A stretch of 64,000 nt of DNA from Flavobacterium endophyticum. GTDB lineage: Bacteria; Bacteroidota; Bacteroidia; Flavobacteriales; Flavobacteriaceae. The notes under the pieces were generated by a model that worked only from the letters and a program-made list of their open reading frames with translations, did no database searches and was not told where the DNA came from. The stretch is taken from the NCBI RefSeq assembly GCF_003634455.1, contig NZ_RBLC01000001.1:1878417-1942416 (forward strand). Direction: 5' to 3'. How positions within the stretch are numbered: position 1 is the stretch's first letter; each line of letters starts with the position of its first letter. The position numbers were made by a program, and so were the translations under genes. Shown in pieces: positions 40,474 to 49,211 of this stretch.

Positions 40474-42903
40474 ATGCTGAAAAACTGGCTAAAAATATTT
40501 TTCTATCAAATTAAAGACAATAAGATTTTCACGACTTTAAACGTCTTGGGACTAAGTATGGGAATCGCAGGTTTGATTTTTGCCATTCTCTATTGGAATG
40601 ATGAACATTCTTATAACGATTGGAATCCTGATAAAGAAAGAATATTCCTTTCTATTTCTAACCTTGGCGAAGACATGATGTGGTCTACCAATGTTGCAGG
40701 TTATGAACCTTACCTTAAAAATTATGACGAACTAGAATCCTATTGCTATTTTGATAATGAATACACAGAAGATATCGTTCGCTATAAGAACAAAAAGGAA
40801 ATCCTGAAAATTACCGATGCTCAGAAAAACTTTTTCGAATTCTTCCCCTTTGAATTTATAAAAGGCAATGCAAAAAATGCCTTGCCAGATAAAGGCAGCA
40901 TTGTTTTGTCTGAAGAGACGGCCCATAAATTATTCGGAAATGAAGACCCAATAGGAAAAGAAGTGGCTTGTTCTGACAAGAAGTTTGTGGTAAGAGGAGT
41001 TTATAAGATTCAAGGCAGATCTTCTATGGCTCCAGACGTTGTCATCAGTACAATCGATAGCAGGCTAGAGGGAGACAGAACACAATGGGGAAATTTTAAT
41101 TACGCATTGATGCTGAAATTAAAAGATCCAGAACAGGCGAAATCTGTACAGTTAAAATTAGAAAGACTGCTTTATGAAAACAGAGATCTGAAATGGGCCA
41201 AGCAAGAAGGCTTAAGTCCTGAAGAATGGCGAAAAAAGAACGGCGATCATGGCTCTAAAATCATCCTAGAATCCTTAACAGAGGCAAGACTTCATTCCGT
41301 TGTAGAAAATTACGCAGAAGGAAGAGGGAATTACCAGTTTTTGCTAATCATGATGGGACTGTCTCTTTTAATTTTGACGCTTTCCATTGTAAACTATGTA
41401 AATCTGGCGACCGCAAATGCAATCAAAAGAGCCAAAGAAGTCGGTGTTCGGAAAATAGTAGGAGCCTCCAGAAGCAACATTGTCAAGCAATTTATTTTTG
41501 AAACGATACTGACGGCCGGTTTTTCTATACTGATTTCGCTGGTAATCGTAGAACTTTCATTGCCGTATTATAATGAGTTTTTAGGAAAAGACCTGCTTAT
41601 TCATAGCGGACAGTTTTACCTTCAGATCCTATTGATATTTGGATTGGTAGTAGTACTCGCAGGGATTTTTCCAGCGCTATACGTGTCAAACTTTGAAACT
41701 TTAAAAGTTTTAAAAGGCAATTTCGGAAGAAGCAAAAACGGAATCTGGCTTAGAAACGGAATGCTTATCCTGCAATTTGCAATCGCTTCTTTCTTTATCG
41801 TCGGCTCCTATATTGTTTATCAGCAGGTTTCCTATATGACTTCCAAAGATTTAGGATTTCAAGGAGATCAGGTCGTGCAGGTGAGCTATAGAAACCCGTA
41901 TGATTATCGCGAAAAAGGTTATCTGGAAAATATAGTACATCGTTATGAAACGATCCGACAAGAATTATTAAAGATAAAAGGAGTACAGCAAGTTTCTATC
42001 GGGTCGTTTGATTTTGGAAGCGGCGCTCAGGCTTCTTCTGGATTTGACTACAAAGGCATAGGCGTTCAAGGAAAAAATATGGCAATTGATTTTGGGATGC
42101 TGGATATGATGAAAATAAAAATAGCAGAAGGCAGGGACTTGTCTGCTTCGTTTTCATCTGATACCGTAAATTCTATCATCCTCAACGAAACAGCCATAAG
42201 GCTGATGAAAGAAAAGGCTCCTCTTGGAAAAGAAATCAATTGGAATGACAAAAAATTAAAAATTGTGGGTGTCGCCAAAGATTTTCATATCAGCGGCCCG
42301 CAAGATGAAATTCCGCCAATGACGATTTTCCATTATAAAACGATCAATTGGATGATTCAAAATGCAAACAAGGTTTTTGTAAAAATAGAAGCACAGCACA
42401 TGGAAAGTGCCCTCAAGGAAATTGAGAGTTTTTGGATCAAGAAAGTCGATACCGAATACCCTTTCAAATACGATTTTGTAAACAAAAGCTATGCAAGATC
42501 TTATCAAGCTTATGTAAACCAACGAAACTTGTTTTCATTGCTGAACATTGTCGTGATACTCATTGCGCTTTCCGGCTTGTTTGCTTTGGCATCCTATTCG
42601 ATCCAGCGACGAATGAAGGAAATAGCCATCCGAAAAACGTTAGGAGCAGAAACAAAAATACTGTTGAAAGAGCTTTCCAAGCAGTATGTGCTTTTCTGTA
42701 TCATCGGATTCCTGATTGCTCTGTTTCCTGTTTATTTCCTGTTAAACAAATGGCTGGAGAACTTTGCCTACCGTATTGATATTTCTGTTGTTCCTTTTAT
42801 AATTGGTTTTATTGCCCTTCTATGCTTGATGCTGCTAGTCGTATTGTCAAGAGCGTATCAAGCCACAAGAGTCAATGTTTTAAAATATTTAAAATATGAA
42901 TAA
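40474..42903 (+). CDS. FtsX-domain ABC permease, second paralogue
   Basis: An 809-residue paralogue of the preceding permease, collinear with it throughout: it starts MLKNWLKIFFYQIKDNKIFTT and ends RVNVLKYLKYE like its neighbour. The FtsX cores are nearly identical in places (NLATANAIKRAKEVGVRKIVGAS, SYSIQRRMKEIAIRKTLGAETK), while the periplasmic domains have diverged. With a single ATPase gene, the two may form a heterodimer. Its end overlaps the TolC-type gene by 8 bases. Confidence 0.92.
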   Translation: MLKNWLKIFFYQIKDNKIFTTLNVLGLSMGIAGLIFAILYWNDEHSYNDWNPDKERIFLSISNLGEDMMWSTNVAGYEPYLKNYDELESYCYFDNEYTEDIVRYKNKKEILKITDAQKNFFEFFPFEFIKGNAKNALPDKGSIVLSEETAHKLFGNEDPIGKEVACSDKKFVVRGVYKIQGRSSMAPDVVISTIDSRLEGDRTQWGNFNYALMLKLKDPEQAKSVQLKLERLLYENRDLKWAKQEGLSPEEWRKKNGDHGSKIILESLTEARLHSVVENYAEGRGNYQFLLIMMGLSLLILTLSIVNYVNLATANAIKRAKEVGVRKIVGASRSNIVKQFIFETILTAGFSILISLVIVELSLPYYNEFLGKDLLIHSGQFYLQILLIFGLVVVLAGIFPALYVSNFETLKVLKGNFGRSKNGIWLRNGMLILQFAIASFFIVGSYIVYQQVSYMTSKDLGFQGDQVVQVSYRNPYDYREKGYLENIVHRYETIRQELLKIKGVQQVSIGSFDFGSGAQASSGFDYKGIGVQGKNMAIDFGMLDMMKIKIAEGRDLSASFSSDTVNSIILNETAIRLMKEKAPLGKEINWNDKKLKIVGVAKDFHISGPQDEIPPMTIFHYKTINWMIQNANKVFVKIEAQHMESALKEIESFWIKKVDTEYPFKYDFVNKSYARSYQAYVNQRNLFSLLNIVVILIALSGLFALASYSIQRRMKEIAIRKTLGAETKILLKELSKQYVLFCIIGFLIALFPVYFLLNKWLENFAYRIDISVVPFIIGFIALLCLMLLVVLSRAYQATRVNVLKYLKYE

Positions 42904-44200
42904 GAGACTAATTTTGAGCTTGCTCCTAATTACTTCGAGCATTTTTGTTAATGGCCAAGAAAATTCTTGGTCATTGCAAAAGTGTTTTGCCATTGCTTTA
43001 GAAAACAACATCGATATAAAAATCAAGCAGCTCGAAATCAACAAAGCCAAGAAGCTCTATACGCATCCGCTCTTGGAATTATTCCCAACGGTAAACTTGT
43101 CGGGCAATCACAACTATAATTTTGGTTCTACTATCGATCCGAGCACCAATAATAGAGTGAGTTCTGATATCCAATACGATAACTTGAATCTTGGAGCAGA
43201 CATAAGTCTTTTAAATTTTGGAAACTTAGCCGTTGCCCAAAGAAATAAGATAAACATTGAACTGGCCAAAGCAGACAAAGAAGTAATCGAATATGAATAC
43301 AAGCTGCAGCTTCTGGAAAAATATTTCGATGCTTTGTTTTCGCAGGAATTAGTCAAAATTCAAAAAGAGCAGATTCAAAACACGACTTTCAACTTAGACC
43401 GAATCAAGAAAGAAGTAGAAATCGGCAATAAGCCGGAAAGTGATTTGTATGACATCCAATTGAGCTTTTCTCTAGATGAAAAACGCTTGCTTGAAGCACA
43501 GCAATTGTTTGAAACTCAAAAACTGCAGCTTTTTCAGCTGATGAATTTTCCTGTAGAAAACCTCGAAGCCATTACCTTTGAAGTTTATCTTGCTAAAGAA
43601 ACGGAGGTCGAAAGCGAATCGCCTTTTAAAAATCCAAAAATCGAATATGCCGATTTGGCGTATAAAAGCTCCAAAAAAGAAATTTCAATTCTTAGATCCG
43701 AAAACCTTCCTTCTATTTCAGGATTTTATAGCCTTTCTACGTTTTATTCCTCACCGATAAACCAGCCTAATACTACTGTGCCCAGCTTTAAATCCCAATT
43801 TGATGACAACAAAAACCATGAAGTAGGGCTTAGGCTCAATGTTCCCGTATTCACAGGATTCCGCAAAAACAGACAGATTACCGCTTTTAAAATTGAAGCA
43901 GAAAAAGTAAAGTTGATTTCAGAACAAGAAAAAATCAAGATCGAACAGCAAGTCGAACTAGAAACTGCCCGAAAAAAACAATACCTGCAATTGGCTTCAA
44001 ACCTGCAAAATACGTTGAAATATGCCAAAGAATCATTTAGAACGACACAGGCAAAATTCACTAGCGGAAAAGTTGATGCAGTAATTTATACTTCAGTAAA
44101 AAACCAATTGCTTTCTTCAGAATACGATTACTTGAAAAATAATTTATTAGTACAGTACGCTTCGCTAAAGATTAATTTGATCCAAAAAAACGAACTGTAA
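42896..44200 (+). CDS. TolC-family outer membrane efflux protein
   Basis: A 434-residue outer-membrane channel subunit. Residues 1-20 are a signal peptide (LLLITSSIFVNGQ). The mature protein has the TolC duplicated pattern of long helices (ELAKADKEVIEYEYKLQLLEKYFDALFSQELVKIQKEQ and RQITAFKIEAEKVKLISEQEKIKIEQQVELETARKKQYLQL) with strand segments VNLSGNHNYNF and GLRLNVPVFTGFRKN. Last gene of the efflux operon, translationally coupled to the second permease by an 8-base overlap. Confidence 0.92.
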   Translation: MNKRLILSLLLITSSIFVNGQENSWSLQKCFAIALENNIDIKIKQLEINKAKKLYTHPLLELFPTVNLSGNHNYNFGSTIDPSTNNRVSSDIQYDNLNLGADISLLNFGNLAVAQRNKINIELAKADKEVIEYEYKLQLLEKYFDALFSQELVKIQKEQIQNTTFNLDRIKKEVEIGNKPESDLYDIQLSFSLDEKRLLEAQQLFETQKLQLFQLMNFPVENLEAITFEVYLAKETEVESESPFKNPKIEYADLAYKSSKKEISILRSENLPSISGFYSLSTFYSSPINQPNTTVPSFKSQFDDNKNHEVGLRLNVPVFTGFRKNRQITAFKIEAEKVKLISEQEKIKIEQQVELETARKKQYLQLASNLQNTLKYAKESFRTTQAKFTSGKVDAVIYTSVKNQLLSSEYDYLKNNLLVQYASLKINLIQKNEL

Positions 44201-44296
44201 CTGCTATCTAAATCGGCAAAATTCACAAACCCAATTTCCTCTATCAGACCATAAACTTTTTCAATCTATTAACTTTACATTACGAAGTTTTCATGC

Positions 44297-44304
44297 TATC
44301 TTTG
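44297..44304 (+). promoter_or_regulatory. -7 element of the mrp/apbC-like gene
   Basis: TATCTTTG, a perfect TAnnTTTG, lies 52 bases before the ATG at 44357. Confidence 0.6.
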
Positions 44305-44356
44305 CAATTTAAAATCAGTCTAATTTAAAGGCTTGAAAAAGAGAGCTATACCCAAA

Positions 44357-45484
44357 ATGAAAATAGATAGAAAAGAAGTTCTTAAAGCATTGGAAACTAT
44401 TACCATTGCTGGAGAAGGTAAAAATATGGTTGAAAGCGGCGCAGTCCAAAATGTACTTACTTTCGGAGAAGAAGTCGTAGTCGAGTTGACCCTTTCAACA
44501 CCGGCATTGCATATCAAAAAACGTGCAGAAGCCGATATCATCAAAACCATTCAGGAAAAAATTTCGGCGGAAGCTAAAATAAAAGTCAATATCAAAGTTG
44601 AAGCACCTGAAAAACCTGAAATCAAAGGAAAGTCAATTCCTGGAATCAAAAATATTATTGCGGTCGCTTCTGGAAAAGGAGGCGTAGGCAAATCGACAGT
44701 TACGGCAAACTTGGCGGTAACTTTAGCAAAAATGGGCTTTAGCGTCGGAATATTAGACGCAGATATTTATGGCCCGTCCATGCCGATTATGTTCGACGTT
44801 GAATCTGAAAAGCCAATTTCAGTTACCGTTGACGGAAAATCAAAAATGAAACCGATCGAAAGCTATGAGGTGAAAATCCTTTCAATAGGATTTTTTACAG
44901 CTCCTAGCCAGGCGGTAATCTGGAGAGGCCCGATGGCTTCAAAAGCCTTGAACCAAATGATTTTTGATGCAGATTGGGGCGAATTAGATTTCATGCTGAT
45001 TGACTTGCCGCCAGGAACAGGCGATATCCATTTGTCTATCGTACAATCATTGCCAATTACTGGAGCTGTCGTTGTGAGCACGCCGCAGGCTGTAGCTTTG
45101 GCAGATGCCAAAAAAGGAGTAGCAATGTTCCAATCCGATTCAATTAATGTTCCTGTATTGGGAATTATTGAGAATATGGCTTACTTTACGCCAGAAGAAC
45201 TTCCAGAAAATAAATATTATATCTTTGGAAAAGAAGGAGCTAAAAACTTGTCTGAAGATCTTGAGGTTCCATTTTTAGGAGAAATTCCAATCGTTCAGTC
45301 CATCCGTGAGGCTGGAGATTATGGTCGTCCAGCGGCTTTGCAGACAGCTTCTCCATTAGAAAAAGTTTTTGAAGAAATTGCTAGAAACGTCGTTCAGGAA
45401 ACCGTAAGCAGAAACGAAAACCTGCCGCCGTCAGAAGCCGTGAAAATCACGACAATGGCTGGATGTTCTGCAGTAAAAAAATAA
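44357..45484 (+). CDS. apbC: Mrp/NBP35 family iron-sulphur cluster carrier ATPase
   Basis: A 375-residue P-loop scaffold or carrier for Fe-S clusters. An N-terminal DUF59/FeS_assembly_P domain (residues 1-85) precedes the deviant Walker A IIAVASGKGGVGKSTVTANLA, the switch segments VGILDADIYGPSMP and LIDLPPGTGDIHLS, and MAYF. The usual Cys pair (CxxC) is not visible in the expected place after MAYF; a single Cys is in the C-terminal tail (MAGCSAVKK). The start was moved from TTG 44333. It precedes a NifU-domain gene, consistent with Fe-S assembly. Confidence 0.9.
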   Translation: MKIDRKEVLKALETITIAGEGKNMVESGAVQNVLTFGEEVVVELTLSTPALHIKKRAEADIIKTIQEKISAEAKIKVNIKVEAPEKPEIKGKSIPGIKNIIAVASGKGGVGKSTVTANLAVTLAKMGFSVGILDADIYGPSMPIMFDVESEKPISVTVDGKSKMKPIESYEVKILSIGFFTAPSQAVIWRGPMASKALNQMIFDADWGELDFMLIDLPPGTGDIHLSIVQSLPITGAVVVSTPQAVALADAKKGVAMFQSDSINVPVLGIIENMAYFTPEELPENKYYIFGKEGAKNLSEDLEVPFLGEIPIVQSIREAGDYGRPAALQTASPLEKVFEEIARNVVQETVSRNENLPPSEAVKITTMAGCSAVKK

Positions 45485-45506
45485 GATTTTTTAGATTTAG
45501 AAAATC

Positions 45507-45529
45507 CGTTAGATCGTATTTATCTAACG
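45507..45529 (+). other. Hairpin between the apbC-like and nifU-domain genes
   Basis: CGTTAGAT pairs with ATCTAACG around a 7-base loop, with no following T run. It may be a processing or attenuation structure inside the transcript. Confidence 0.4.
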
Positions 45530-45563
45530 CTTGAAAAATCCGAATAATCCAAAAAACAAAATT

Positions 45564-45803
45564 ATGACAACAGAAGAAATCAAATTAAACGTAGAGAAAG
45601 CATTGGACGAGATTCGTCCTTTTCTTGAATCAGACGGTGGAAATATTTCGCTTATCGAGATTGAAGACGACAAACATGTCAAAGTTCGTCTCGAAGGAGC
45701 ATGCGTCGGATGCAGCGTGAACCAGATGACGCTGAAAGCTGGTGTTGAGACTACCATAAAAAAATATGCGCCGCAGATTGAAACTGTGGTCAATGTAGCT
45801 TAA
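45564..45803 (+). CDS. NifU C-terminal domain iron-sulphur protein
   Basis: A 79-residue stand-alone NifU-like (Nfu) domain. IRPFLESDGGNISLIEI and the cluster-binding GACVGCSVNQMTLKAGVE (CxxC) are the family signatures. It holds or passes on a 4Fe-4S cluster. The ATG at 45564 is preferred over a TTG at 45531. It is 79 bases after the apbC-like gene. Confidence 0.93.
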   Translation: MTTEEIKLNVEKALDEIRPFLESDGGNISLIEIEDDKHVKVRLEGACVGCSVNQMTLKAGVETTIKKYAPQIETVVNVA

Positions 45804-45813
45804 ATTTTTTTTG

Positions 45814-45942
45814 GCGTGACCCCATGAAAAAGCCTGATGGCATTTTCCTGCGGTCGTGCTTTTCGCTACAATCTTTTGTCAAGATTGCTTCGTTGCCTTG
45901 CAATCTAATGGACAAAAGGATTTTCGCTGCAATCACTCACGC
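45814..45942. repeat. Hairpin-containing dispersed-repeat-like element
   Basis: Bounded by the inverted hexamers GCGTGA (45814-45819) and TCACGC (45937-45942). Inside, AATCTTTTGTC...GATTGC (45870-45888) pairs with GCAATC...GACAAAAGGATT (45900-45922), flanked by two near-identical 14-mers, TTTTCGCTACAATC (45860) and TTTTCGCTGCAATC (45921). Base composition is more GC-rich than its surroundings. It resembles a multi-copy intergenic element of flavobacteria, from general knowledge. Confidence 0.6.
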
Positions 45943-46034
45943 GGTCCAGCGACATGATATTTATCATAGAAAAATACTTCTGGTTTTCTGAATTTTGTAT
46001 CTCAGAAAGCCAAAAACTTCAGAATCGTAAAGAA

Positions 46035-47087
46035 ATGATTGAAACAGATATACTAATAATCGGCGCCGGACCCACTGGATTATTCGCCGTTTTTGAAGCA
46101 GGACTGCTAAAATTAAAATGCCATATTATCGATGCTCTGCCACAGCCAGGCGGCCAATTGTCAGAGCTTTATCCTAAGAAACCAATTTTTGACATTCCCG
46201 GATATCCTTCTGTGTTGGCAGGGGATTTAGTAGACAATCTTATGGAACAAATCAAACAGTTCCAGCCAGGGTTTACGCTGAACGAAAAAGCAGACACAAT
46301 TGAAAAACAAGCTGATGGTACTTTTATCGTTACTACAGACAAAGGAACAAAACATTTGTGCAAAGCTGTTGCTATTGCAGGCGGATTGGGAAGTTTTGAG
46401 CCAAGAAAACCTTTGATCGAAGACATCGAATTTTATGAAGATAAAGGAATCGAATATTTCGTAAAAGATCCAGAATTATTCCGCAATAAGAAAATAGTAA
46501 TTGCAGGAGGAGGAGATTCGGCGCTAGATTGGAGTATTTTCCTTTCCAATGTAGCTTCAGAAGTAACTTTGATCCACAGAAGAAATGAATTCCGAGGAGC
46601 CTTAGATTCGGTAGAAAAAGTACAAGAATTGAAACATGCCGGAAAAATCCATCTGATAACTCCAGCGGAAGTCATAGGATTAAACGGAGCCGAACATTTA
46701 GAATCGATCGATATAGATGAAAACGGAGCACACAGGACTATCAAGACGGATTATTTTATTCCGCTTTTCGGATTGTCTCCAAAATTAGGAGCCATAGCCA
46801 ATTGGGGCCTCGAAATCGAAAAAAATGCAATCAAGGTAAATAATGCACTAGATTATCAGACGAATATCGAGGGCATTTATGCTATTGGAGACGTGAACAC
46901 TTATCCAGGGAAACTGAAATTGATTCTTTGCGGATTCCACGAAGCGACATTGATGTGCCAAAGTGTTTATAACAAATTGAATCCAGGCAAGAAATATGTG
47001 TTGAAATACACTACAGTTTCCGGTGTTGATGGCTTTGATGGAACAAGAAAGGAAGCCGAAAAAGCAGTTGTCAAATCAATAGATTAA
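46035..47087 (+). CDS. Thioredoxin-reductase-like ferredoxin-NADP reductase
   Basis: A 350-residue flavoprotein with two dinucleotide-binding domains: FAD loop DILIIGAGPTGLFAVFEAG, NAD(P) loop KIVIAGGGDSALDWSIFL followed by HRRNEFRG, and the FAD motif EGIYAIGDVNTYPGKLKLI. It lacks the CxxC redox pair of thioredoxin reductase, and its length and C-terminal extension match the YumC-type ferredoxin-NADP reductase. The reading frame extends upstream into the repeat element; the ATG at 46035 is the true start. The ferredoxin gene starts 3 bases after it, which supports the assignment. Confidence 0.92.
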   Translation: MIETDILIIGAGPTGLFAVFEAGLLKLKCHIIDALPQPGGQLSELYPKKPIFDIPGYPSVLAGDLVDNLMEQIKQFQPGFTLNEKADTIEKQADGTFIVTTDKGTKHLCKAVAIAGGLGSFEPRKPLIEDIEFYEDKGIEYFVKDPELFRNKKIVIAGGGDSALDWSIFLSNVASEVTLIHRRNEFRGALDSVEKVQELKHAGKIHLITPAEVIGLNGAEHLESIDIDENGAHRTIKTDYFIPLFGLSPKLGAIANWGLEIEKNAIKVNNALDYQTNIEGIYAIGDVNTYPGKLKLILCGFHEATLMCQSVYNKLNPGKKYVLKYTTVSGVDGFDGTRKEAEKAVVKSID

Positions 47088-47090
47088 AAA

Positions 47091-47423
47091 ATGTCTCAAG
47101 ACGTTACTATAAAAATAACGGACCGCGAAGGAGTTTCGCATGAAGTTCAAGCACCAACAGACATGAACATGAATATCATGGAGCTGGTTCGTGCTTATGA
47201 ATTAGCGCCCGAAGGAACGATTGGTGTCTGTGGAGGCATGGCAATGTGTGCTTCTTGCCAGTGTTATGTCTTAAACGATATTGTATTGCCAGAAATGGGC
47301 GATGATGAAGAAGCTATGCTTTCAGAAGCTTTTTTTGTCAAATCAAACAGTCGTCTAGGATGTCAGATTCATATTACGGAAGAGCTGGATGGCTTAGAAA
47401 TAGAATTAGCACCAGAATATTAA
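47091..47423 (+). CDS. 2Fe-2S ferredoxin
   Basis: A 110-residue adrenodoxin-type ferredoxin. The cluster ligands are in GVCGGMAMCASCQCYV, with a further Cys in SRLGCQIHI, giving the C-x5-C-x2-C...C pattern, and there is an acidic interaction patch (EMGDDEEAM). It is co-transcribed with the reductase at a 3-base gap, so electrons probably pass from NADPH through the reductase to this protein and on to Fe-S assembly or an oxygenase. Confidence 0.93.
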   Translation: MSQDVTIKITDREGVSHEVQAPTDMNMNIMELVRAYELAPEGTIGVCGGMAMCASCQCYVLNDIVLPEMGDDEEAMLSEAFFVKSNSRLGCQIHITEELDGLEIELAPEY

Positions 47424-47430
47424 AAAATAA

Positions 47431-47458
47431 AAAAGCCTCCAATTTGGAGGCTTTTTTT
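47431..47458. terminator. Bidirectional terminator after the ferredoxin gene
   Basis: AGCCTCCAA pairs with TTGGAGGCT, with A and T runs at both ends, between the convergent ferredoxin and metalloprotease genes. Confidence 0.85.
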
Positions 47459-47472
47459 ATTAGTAGGACTTA

Positions 47473-48867
47473 TTAGTTTTTAACGAACTGTAAAGTCTTG
47501 CTTTGATTGTCTTTTGTAAAACGTATCATGTAGATTCCAGTAGCGTAATTTGAAGTATTTACTTTCAAATTAGATTCTGAAACAGTAGTAACCTGCATAA
47601 CAGTTTGTCCTAAGCTGTTATAAATAGTATAACTGTCTGGAGTCATATTGTCTGAAACAGCAATGTTTAAAACCTCATTAGCTGGGTTTGGATATAGTTT
47701 TATTCCTTGCAACAATTCAAATGATGGATTGCTTAAAGGTGGCTGGCATACAGTAGAAGCTGGCAATGTACTTCTTCTTGGAGAATTTTGTAGTACGGCC
47801 ATCATCCTTGCTTTTTGATCTAAAGTAAAGATATTCATACAGGTGTCATTCGTATAATCCATATAGTTTTCGGTCATGTCGTTTCCTTCTTCTGGACATG
47901 AATCATAAACATCATCACAGTCATAGTTTTCCCAGCCGGCATTTGGAGTATCCGCGCAGTAATCAGTACCGCCACAGTTAAGGCCGTCTTCTTGATTTCC
48001 AGCATCTCCCCAGATATGTCTTAGTCCGAAATAATGTCCTACTTCGTGAGTAGTAGTTCTTCCTTTGTCTATTTGTTGAAAGTAATTTCCAGGGGCATAA
48101 TCTGAAGAACCAAAGGCTCTCCAATCGATTACTACTCCGTCAGTATTAGCAGTAAATGGTCCTTGTAATCCTTCTAGGCCTGAGCCGCTTGGGAATTGGG
48201 CATATCCAAGAACACCGTCTAAATCTCCTCCAAACTGACATACCCAAATATTAAGATATTTTGTAGGATCCCATTGCGTTTGTGGCTTCAAAATCGTTTG
48301 AATATTATTATAGCTCCAAGTTGTGCTTCTGTTAATACGATCGATTCCAGTAGTTGCATTTCCGCTTGGATCTACTTTTGCCAAACAGAATTCGATTTCA
48401 ACATCGGCACCTATTGGGTTAGTGTTGTGCCCTGGCGTTCCTAGCATTTTTCTAAAATCTTGATTTAGGACTGTAATTTGTGATAGTACCCTAGCATCTG
48501 AAATATTTCTGCTAGTACCAACTGCTTGACCAGTATGAATAACATGTATTACAACAGGTATAGTAACTACAGCAGCAGTTCCTTGTGTGCCTCTACTTGC
48601 TAATAATTTTGATTTGATAGCTTCTACTTTTGGAGCGATCCATTCCTCGAATTGTTGATTTGTTGCTCTTTTAGGATCTTGTTCTTGCAAGAATAATTCG
48701 TATTCAGAAGAGACACATCTGATTAATCCTGATTTTGGATTGATGCTTTGGACTTTTCTTCCAAAGACAGTTCTTTCTTTTTGAGGTACATTTTGTGCAA
48801 TAGCATCAATGCTTACTACGCTAAGGCACACTGCTATTAAAAATTTAAAGAGGGTAATTTTTTTCAT
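47473..48867 (-). CDS. Secreted M43 (pappalysin-type) metalloprotease with T9SS sorting domain
   Basis: A 464-residue secreted protease. It has a signal peptide (residues 1-24), a propeptide-like region, the zinc motif HEVGHYFGLRHIWGD (HExxHxxGxxH) and the Met-turn ENYMDYTNDTCMNIFT, characteristic of M43B. The last 80 residues (GIKLYPNPANEVLNIAV to SKTLQFVKN) are a T9SS type A sorting domain, so it is moved across the outer membrane. Likely a nutritional protease. It stands alone, with a 344-base upstream region. Confidence 0.92.
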   Translation of the reverse strand: MKKITLFKFLIAVCLSVVSIDAIAQNVPQKERTVFGRKVQSINPKSGLIRCVSSEYELFLQEQDPKRATNQQFEEWIAPKVEAIKSKLLASRGTQGTAAVVTIPVVIHVIHTGQAVGTSRNISDARVLSQITVLNQDFRKMLGTPGHNTNPIGADVEIEFCLAKVDPSGNATTGIDRINRSTTWSYNNIQTILKPQTQWDPTKYLNIWVCQFGGDLDGVLGYAQFPSGSGLEGLQGPFTANTDGVVIDWRAFGSSDYAPGNYFQQIDKGRTTTHEVGHYFGLRHIWGDAGNQEDGLNCGGTDYCADTPNAGWENYDCDDVYDSCPEEGNDMTENYMDYTNDTCMNIFTLDQKARMMAVLQNSPRRSTLPASTVCQPPLSNPSFELLQGIKLYPNPANEVLNIAVSDNMTPDSYTIYNSLGQTVMQVTTVSESNLKVNTSNYATGIYMIRFTKDNQSKTLQFVKN

Positions 48868-49211
48868 TGAATATGAAAGTTGGGTAATTAATAATTATTT
48901 AAATAGGATTTGTTATTTTTCTATTGTAAAAAGTGCGCTAAGTTATAAATATCTAGGAATTAAAAGCATGTTTTAATAAAAATAATTTAAAACTAATCTA
49001 AATAGTAAGAAAAAAACTGTTTATTTATATACAATCGCTTTTTCGACATCCTATATACATACAAATTTGAGCCTAAAATAGGCTCTATTATTTCGTTTAT
49101 TTACTTTAATATACGAATAAGAATATTTTGTAGATTGATAAGAAGAAATTGCCGATAGATAAAATGCAATGCAAAATGCATAAAAAAAACGGCAGATTTG
49201 CCGTTTTTATT
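48868..49211. other. Intergenic region upstream of the M43 protease gene
   Basis: 344 AT-rich bases. The right end is the DUF3050 terminator. A weak -7-like TAACTTAG (minus strand, 48938-48945) is the best promoter candidate for the protease. No gene is evident, and I see no other structure. Confidence 0.4.
49185..49208 (-). terminator. Terminator of the DUF3050 gene
   Basis: AAAAACGGCA pairs with TGCCGTTTTT around GATT, followed by T on the minus strand, 4 bases after the stop at 49212. Confidence 0.85.

Noticed and set aside
45954..46034. 27-residue N-terminal extension of the ferredoxin reductase
   Set aside because: It is partly encoded next to the repeat element and precedes the conserved FAD motif; the ATG at 46035 gives the normal N-terminus.
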